Positions 58,711 to 64,000 of a stretch of DNA of 64,000 nucleotides are shown piece by piece. The stretch is from Bryoerythrophyllum caledonicum (taxonomy: Eukaryota > Streptophyta > Bryopsida > Pottiales > Pottiaceae): the NCBI GenBank assembly GCA_963971425.1, contig OZ020516.1, forward strand, positions 37,622,199-37,686,198, read 5' to 3'. The notes below the pieces were generated by a model. The model searched no databases. It worked only from the letters and a program-made list of their open reading frames with translations, and was not told the origin of the DNA. The position numbers and the translations under genes were made by a program. Every line of letters begins with the position of its first letter. Positions within the stretch are counted from its first letter, which is position 1.

Positions 58711-59436
58711 GACATGTTGTATGAGTAGGGAGTCGGGCATGAGGAGGCGTTTCAAATGGGGGTAATTTCTATAAATGCTAAATTGTATTCAAGAAACATA
58801 AAATGGTTGAGGTTATGTATGATTTAGTGCCATGGGCACTATGATCTATCCCAAAAATTCGAACCCGAACTCGTTAAATTTGATAAACGTCTTCTCTACA
58901 TAAAACCTAGAGATCATCATATTTTACACATTTTTCTTTTTCAACAACATGTAGTGAACATTGAAAACCTTCCTAAACCTGGGTTTGGATTATCATTTGA
59001 AATCTTATTCAGTTTACAAATAAATTAAACATGGAATGGCAATTTTTAAACTCCAGTATTTGCGCACTTGATTTGAATATGCTACAGTTATTTTCTACTT
59101 GTAAAAATTGATGTGTAGGGAAATCTCATCATAAGGTTGGATTTGGATATTTTGAGGTAATTTTAACAAAAATTCTGAAATACAAGAATTTTAAAATAGA
59201 ACACATTGATAAGTTAAAAAATCGGAACTATGCCACAACTTAAACCATATAAAATTAACAAAATGTCGGTCTTTGCACGGCTATGTGAAATAAGGTTTTT
59301 TTACTTCTTGTGCCCAAAATTTAAAGGCATGCAATACATATTAATCTAAGACTATTGCTATAGTCACTTCAAAATGTGCATGCTATCTAGTATAGTCTAA
59401 TAATGCCGAAAGGAATAAAATAAAACCTATGTATTA
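58711..59436 (+). mobile_element. Spacer with TTAA-family fragment, copy L (58875-59135)
   Basis: 58875-59135 contains CTACATAAAACCTAGAGATC and TTGAATATGCTACA blocks of the family in the right order but no termini. The remaining sequence shows nothing recognisable. Confidence 0.5.
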
Positions 59437-60921
59437 CTAATACGTTGACCTATAATGCTCATGAGGCGTGGGCCAGTTGTATGTGTCGCTGAAGCGTGTA
59501 ATGATATGAAACAACCCTCCAGCGCTTTCTCGGTTTTCGTTGCAGACTCTCTCCATGTACATATGAAATGTATCCGCAAATTCTTGATTTGAGAATACTA
59601 CGGAACTCCGAGATTCCCATTGCAGATTCTCGTAGTCGATGGACATTGTCCGCGCGTTGATTCGTTGCGCTATTCGGGCCGTAGCGAACTCCTCCGAAGC
59701 CATCGATAACTTCGGAATCATTTGCACATCCGCATCTGGTTTGTGCAAGTATGCAACCCGCGGATCGACCCACCATCGCTTTCGCAGAGTCTCGGCCATG
59801 TCTTCACGCTTTGTGAACGTATAAAGAGACTGCATTGGTTCGTTAACCTTCGTGGTCATGCCCCAATCGCATACTCCAATATACACTCGCGATTCATCTG
59901 GCGGGAAGTGGAGGAGGATATTGTCCGGAGACAAGTCATTGTGGAGATTGTTGCTCTTGTGGCCCTCGTTCATGATGCGCAACAACGCCCATGCAAGCTC
60001 GATCCATTTTTTGCGAAAACGAACCAACTGTTGAACTCGAATAATCTCATCATCGGGAAATCTCCCATAGTTCAAATGTGTGATGACATCGTCACCAAAC
60101 TGGATATCCCGGTTCAACATCCCTCGAATTGTCCGGCCATTCCACCAATACGCATAGCCTTCGTACTTGTCCGGATGAATGGCCACGAAACGGATGACAC
60201 CCGGATGTCGAATCCTCACCGCCATCGACTCGTTCTGATGCTCCACTTTTGCCAAATCCGGCCGTGTCTCCGATTGGTTGGACAATTTGGCGGCAAATTC
60301 CCAGAATGGTTCAATGCCCGGAGCACCCTCAATGCGGACTTTGCGAATGGTGGTGTATCCACCTCTCCTGTTCGCACTATCCATTCGTATAACCGCGGCT
60401 GTTAGCGGAATGGCAATAAGATGGGCTTTATGCAGCAGGTCTTCTTGGTGCCCCTCTATCGAATTCCACCATCCCACGGAGCCACGCCGGTTTCGATTCT
60501 TGGCGAATGGCTTCATCTGGGTCACGAACAAGTCCGCCTTCAATAGCACGTCGTTAAAAACTTCATCCGCCGCGCGATTGAACCTTCCAAACTTGGTCAA
60601 CAAGTTCTTGGCATTCCAGAGTGAATCGTGCACTCTGGCATCCAAGAACTTCAAAAATCCGCACTGCTGGGTCTCCGTATTCCACATCGGGGCTTGAAGC
60701 GAGTCCATCATGTGCTGCCGCATGTCCGTTCGGAACTTCTCGGGGCCTTCATCTCAATATCTGACGTACTTGCTCTCCAATGATCGAATAGAATTTTCCT
60801 CATAGAATCTGACGGTCAGTTCTATAGGGAAATTCTTGCAAGCCTCAGATGGAACGTCGTGGATTGGATGAAGCTTCACTCCGAAGTCCGCAACCTTCTG
60901 CTTCTTCTTGTTCTTCGGCAT
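59437..60921 (-). pseudogene. Protein-kinase-like protein, HNDLSPDN / DWG type, one in-frame stop
   Basis: The frame from ATG 60921 (MPKNKKKQKVADFGVK) to a stop at 59437 covers 494 codons, with a single TGA at 60754-60756; 428 codons from 60723 are open. A C-terminal kinase domain is visible: a strand region RHPGVIRFVAIHPDKYEGYA, a helical block ELAWALLRIMNEGHKSNNL, the catalytic loop HNDLSPDNILL (residues 327-337) and YIGVCDWGM in place of the DFG motif (residues 349-357). Catalytic Asp, Asn and metal-binding Asp are all present, so activity is conceivable; SP replaces the usual KP. A candidate ATP lysine lies in EFAAKLS. The N-terminal 150 residues are unrecognised. Single exon. Possibly a member of a lineage-specific expanded family; I cannot name it. 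Confidence 0.65.
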
Positions 60922-60949
60922 CTTCTTAAACCCGCCGCCATTCGAAGTT

Positions 60950-61165
60950 TTTAAAAAAAACTTTTTGGAACAAGTTTTAAAAAAAACCTAAAGTAAAAAA
61001 CTAGTTTGGAACAAGTTCTAAAAAAAACTATGAGAAAAAACTTCTTAGAACAAGTTTTAAAAAAAACTTGAAGAAAAAACTAGTTTGGAACAAGTTCTAA
61101 AAAAAAACTACGAGAAAAACTATGTTTCAAAGAAGTTTTTAAAAAAAACTTTAAAAAAACCGCAA
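60950..61165. repeat. Tandem array with AAAACTT/GGAACAAGTT words
   Basis: Repeats of GTTTGGAACAAGTTCTAAAA and CTTAGAACAAGTTTTAAAA alternating with poly-A runs, just upstream of the kinase-like start codon. Confidence 0.8.
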
Positions 61166-61780
61166 AAACTCCCCCCCAATGTGAATAACTTTTTCCCTCC
61201 CAAAGATGAGGAGCCAATGGATGGAAAAATGCCAGCCAAAGCCACTCCGCATCCACTCGAAAATATATTTCGAGAGGGGAACGAAAAAGTGAGAGGCTTT
61301 GGTTGGCGGACGGCCTTTTATAGGGTGGCGGACGGCCATGAGGCCGACCGCCACCACGGCCGTCGGATTGGAGGACGGCCGATCGGGCGGCCGTCCGCGG
61401 ATCGGGTGGCCGTCCGCCCGTTCGGCCGTCCGCCCGCTCGGTCGGCCTAATCGGACGGCCGTCGTGCGCCCCCGCAATCAAATCGGGGCCGTACGATCGG
61501 TCCTTCGGCCGTCCGATCAGGCGGACGGCCGAGGTGCCGTCCGATCTCTCCGACGGTAGGGACCGATTGGACGACCTGTCGCATTTCGACGGCTGAGATC
61601 TCGCCGCGTGGCACTTCGTCGAATCTGACGGTCCAAAACTTACGAGGGCCTTTCGTAAATGCATTTTACCCCCCCCGGACGTTGCGTCCGACGTGACGTC
61701 AGGACATCCTCGTCCTGGGACGTCCTAGGACGCTCTCTGACCGCCAAGGTCGTCGGATTGGTATCCCTGACCTCATCTAT
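61166..61780. repeat. GC-rich block of CGGACGGCCG-type repeats (61310-61560) and flanks
   Basis: Dense GGCCGTCCG / CGGACGGCC words in both orientations, giving frames on both strands rich in Arg/Gly/Pro. These frames (up to 194 codons) are repeat translations. 61670-61745 has further GGACGTC words. Confidence 0.7.
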
Positions 61781-62345
61781 GTCAACGAGCGGTCCGAGTT
61801 CTCATGTGGAGTTTGCAGATATGCAAATCGGCGCAATATGTGTTAAACATCTTACTTTGGAAGAGAAAAAGTGTTGTATGGACGAAGGACTATGCTTGTA
61901 TTACGGCAAAGGAGGTCATTGAATCCTCAATTTCTCGAAGAAGCCGAATCAATGTATTGTCAGACCAGAGGTGCGAGAGTCGAAGAAAACAAAGATGCCC
62001 AGCCACAATAGGAACGGTGCGGCTGGACGGTTCAATTTCACAACAACATTTTGGTTCCTCTCTTTCCGCTCAACTCGCACCTTGTTTTACAATTCCCTTG
62101 TCTGTAGGTCCTCAAAAATTTAAAACCACTCCTTTGTTAGATTCATGAGCATATGTTTTTTTCTAGATGAAGAATTTGTCAAGAGCCACAAATTTACTTT
62201 AGTTCAGAAATCTCAGCCCGTTTGTGTAGAAGTGATAGATGGACAACTTTTGTCCTCAAACAGTGTTACCGATGAAACAATGCCTTTAGAGGTGACATTT
62301 GAAGGCCATAATAGCAAAATTATCTTCAATGTTATTAGAACTCTA
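61781..62345 (+). pseudogene. Ty3-type retrotransposon remnant: zinc knuckle and protease start
   Basis: 61860-61920 encodes LTLEEKKCCMDEGLCLYYGK followed by GGH, a Gag zinc knuckle in which the second Cys of CxxC is Tyr. 62145-62336 encodes SICFFLDEEFVKSHKF...VEVIDGQLLS...TDETMPLEVTF, typical of a Ty3 aspartic protease region just after its catalytic motif. Frameshifts separate the parts. It may come from the same family as the gag at 51768. The remnant stops where a Tc1 element begins near 62340. Confidence 0.65.
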
Positions 62346-63280
62346 CACGCTCCCATAATTGAAGAAGAGCGGTAGGACGAGTTGAATAGGAATTTAAACA
62401 GCGTTTGAGAGTAGCCCAAACATGTTCAATAGAATTGAGGTCTGGAGATTGTGTTGGCCACTTTAAAGTACTAAATGGTTGGCCACTCTAAAGTACTAAA
62501 TGGATGCTTCAAAAGCCATTTCTAAACTATCTTTGCTTTATTCATAGGAGCATTATCATGTTGGAAAATGACTTTGTCAGGATTGAAGTATCCTAATCTC
62601 TCCAAACTCAAGTACAAATTCCTATGTAAGAGTGCAATATGGTCTCTAGCATTCATACACCCTTTCACCCTTTGTAAATCACCTAGACCTCTTACTGCCA
62701 TGTAACTCCACAACATTACAAATCCTCCACCATGCTTCGCAGTTTGCTTTACAGCACGATCAAGGGCACTTTCCTTGTCATTGATCCAACACCAAGACCT
62801 CCCATCAGCATTGAAGATATTGATCTTTGTCTCCTCATTAAACACCACTCTTTTTCAATCCTCTACAGTCCAATATTTGTGAATCATTGCAAAACAAAGT
62901 CTCTCTTGTACATTCTTTTGTGACAAACAAGACTTTGAAATCTTCTCACAAGCCTTCAATCCCACATCTCTCAAAGCATTTTACACTGTGTTGTCACAGA
63001 ATCCTACTTCTTTGTCCAATCTCAATGTCACCTTTGTTGTCTCAGTTGTTGTTTCCAGCCCTCCAACAGTGACCAAAGACACTGCAAGTCGTTTATCTGA
63101 AGGAGTAAGAATCTCTCGGCGACCTCCTTGTGGCAATTCTAGGCTACAATAATGTTTCCTCCTGACTGTATTCATTGTGGATTGTGAGAAACCCAAAGAC
63201 TTTGCAACTTCTCTTGTACTTTTGCCTTTGATCAACAGTTCAACAATGTCTATGTCAGCCTCTCTTGAAATTGGCTTCAT
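62340..63280 (-). pseudogene. Second Tc1-type transposase, degenerate
   Basis: The minus strand from ATG 63280 shows an HTH (STREVAKSLGFSQSTMNTVR) and continues in one frame through stops at 62978-62980 and near 62857 (a Trp position now TGA) to KRVVFNEETKINIF, where the first catalytic Asp is replaced by Glu. Then DGRSWCWI and FQHDNAPMNK (second Asp). A 25-bp tandem duplication (62454-62503) shifts the frame before [14 protein letters not shown] (third acidic residue), and the tail ends near 62340. The family differs from the element at 45600. TIRs were not found. Confidence 0.8.
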
Positions 63281-64000
63281 CTTGCCAATACTACCTCTAC
63301 AACTTCACTAGATGTCCTATAAGAATGTAGGAAAGAGAATCCACAATAAATTTCAACAAAAACAAGAATTCGCTAGCTCAATGTGCTCATTAGAAGTTAC
63401 TTGAACCTTGCCTCAACAAATGAGTCTATGAGGGTGCACTCACTCTTTTAATCCCAACTCAAATTCTACATGTTTTTTGAGAAAAACTCCCAGGTCATGT
63501 GAATCTATGTATCCACGTCATGTGAATCTGTACAAAACCCAGTTCATTGGGTTTAATACATGATCCTTATTTTTTTAAATGGTCCATTCTTCTTCCATAC
63601 GTGTCTCTCCGAAATTGACAAATACATGCATCTATGATCACTTTCAGCACCTCTATGTTGAAAGAATCATTATTATGTGATGCTCTCATTGGGACTCAAT
63701 GGGTATCACCAAAGTATTACATGGGGTATCACTCAGGCATTGTAAGGGTAGCTCCTTGACATTATATGGGTAATCATCTAGACAAAAAAATCATATTTTC
63801 CAAAATTGAAGGCAACTCTCCATTTTGAATTAATTATGCACAAAAGCGATTACGGCGTAGGGCACTCTAGGGAACGGTGGTCTCAATTCTGTTGCGTGAA
63901 GAAATCAACATTCAATGTACAGTTGAACATGGAGCCAGGTGTCCACAATGGAATATGAATCACATGAACTGGAACAATGAGGGGTTGCCAGAACGTTTCT
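63281..64000. other. Unassigned right edge
   Basis: No gene recognised. A few imperfect ATGGGTATCACC words lie near 63700-63770. Confidence 0.3.

Noticed and set aside
54357-60756. Reassigned stop codons as an explanation for in-frame stops in otherwise good genes
   Set aside because: TAA, TAG and TGA all occur as lesions, and the intact HDC1-like gene uses TAG normally; ordinary pseudogene decay is simpler.
61080-61664. 194-codon Arg/Pro/Gly-rich frame on the minus strand and its plus-strand partners
   Set aside because: It lies in the GGCCGTCCG repeat block and is open on both strands because of composition.

Overview
This is nuclear DNA from a eukaryote. It has spliced genes with GT-AG introns, very little coding sequence, and dense layers of transposable elements, many inserted into one another. 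The one intact recognisable host gene is a 10-exon homologue of the plant Rxt3-like / HDC1 subunit of histone deacetylase complexes, which points to the green plant lineage. The repeats (Tc1/mariner and pogo-like DNA transposons, TTAA-targeting elements, a sushi/Tf1-like Ty3 Gag, LINEs with EEP, RT and RNase H domains) do not look like an angiosperm genome. A charophyte alga such as Chara, or another non-seed streptophyte, is my inference and is not proven by the sequence.

Layout. 1-6.9 kb: a LINE on the minus strand (ORF1, EEP endonuclease, reverse transcriptase) running off the left edge and broken by a 127-bp SINE. 6.9-12 kb: unassigned DNA, a TTAA-flanked repeat and a solo inverted-repeat relic of a Tc1 element. 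12.06-16.80 kb: the HDC1-like gene. 17.6-20.8 kb: three TTAA-flanked repeats, one nested in another. 22.4-23.3 kb: a decayed Tc1 transposase. 25-31.3 kb: two copies of a TA-flanked MITE, a second LINE copy carrying a TTAA element, and a second SINE split by a MITE. 31.5-36.4 kb: a 202-bp palindrome between two C-rich minisatellites, then about 4 kb of low-repeat DNA with no recognisable gene. 36.4-38.4 kb: nested TTAA elements. 38.4-41.8 kb: minisatellites, a small retroposon with 17-bp target duplication, a Harbinger-type MITE and a 57-bp TTAA mini-element. 42.1-45.0 kb: a transposon with a decayed DDE_1 (pogo-type) transposase. 45.6-49.3 kb: a nearly complete Tc1/mariner element with 942-bp terminal inverted repeats. 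50.3-53.3 kb: a MITE, then the LTR and gag of a Ty3-type retrotransposon interrupted by a TTAA element, then a 200-N gap. 53.8-55.0 kb: an unrecognised Gly/Tyr-rich gene with two stop codons. 55.4-57.9 kb: two LINE 3' ends head to head. 59.4-60.9 kb: a protein-kinase-like gene (HNDLSPDN loop, DWG instead of DFG) with one stop codon. 61.8-63.3 kb: a Ty3 zinc-knuckle/protease remnant cut by another Tc1-type transposase.

How the parts relate. Three LINE copies overlap enough to give a composite architecture: ORF1, then EEP, RT, an unidentified segment, RNase H and a Cys-His motif. The SINE shares its 3' part with the LINE 3' end, so the LINE is its likely mobilising partner. The TTAA family contributes at least twelve copies or fragments. 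Two of them sit inside retrotransposon reading frames, and the gag insertion is an exact TTAA event. No CRISPR array, rRNA or convincing tRNA gene was seen.
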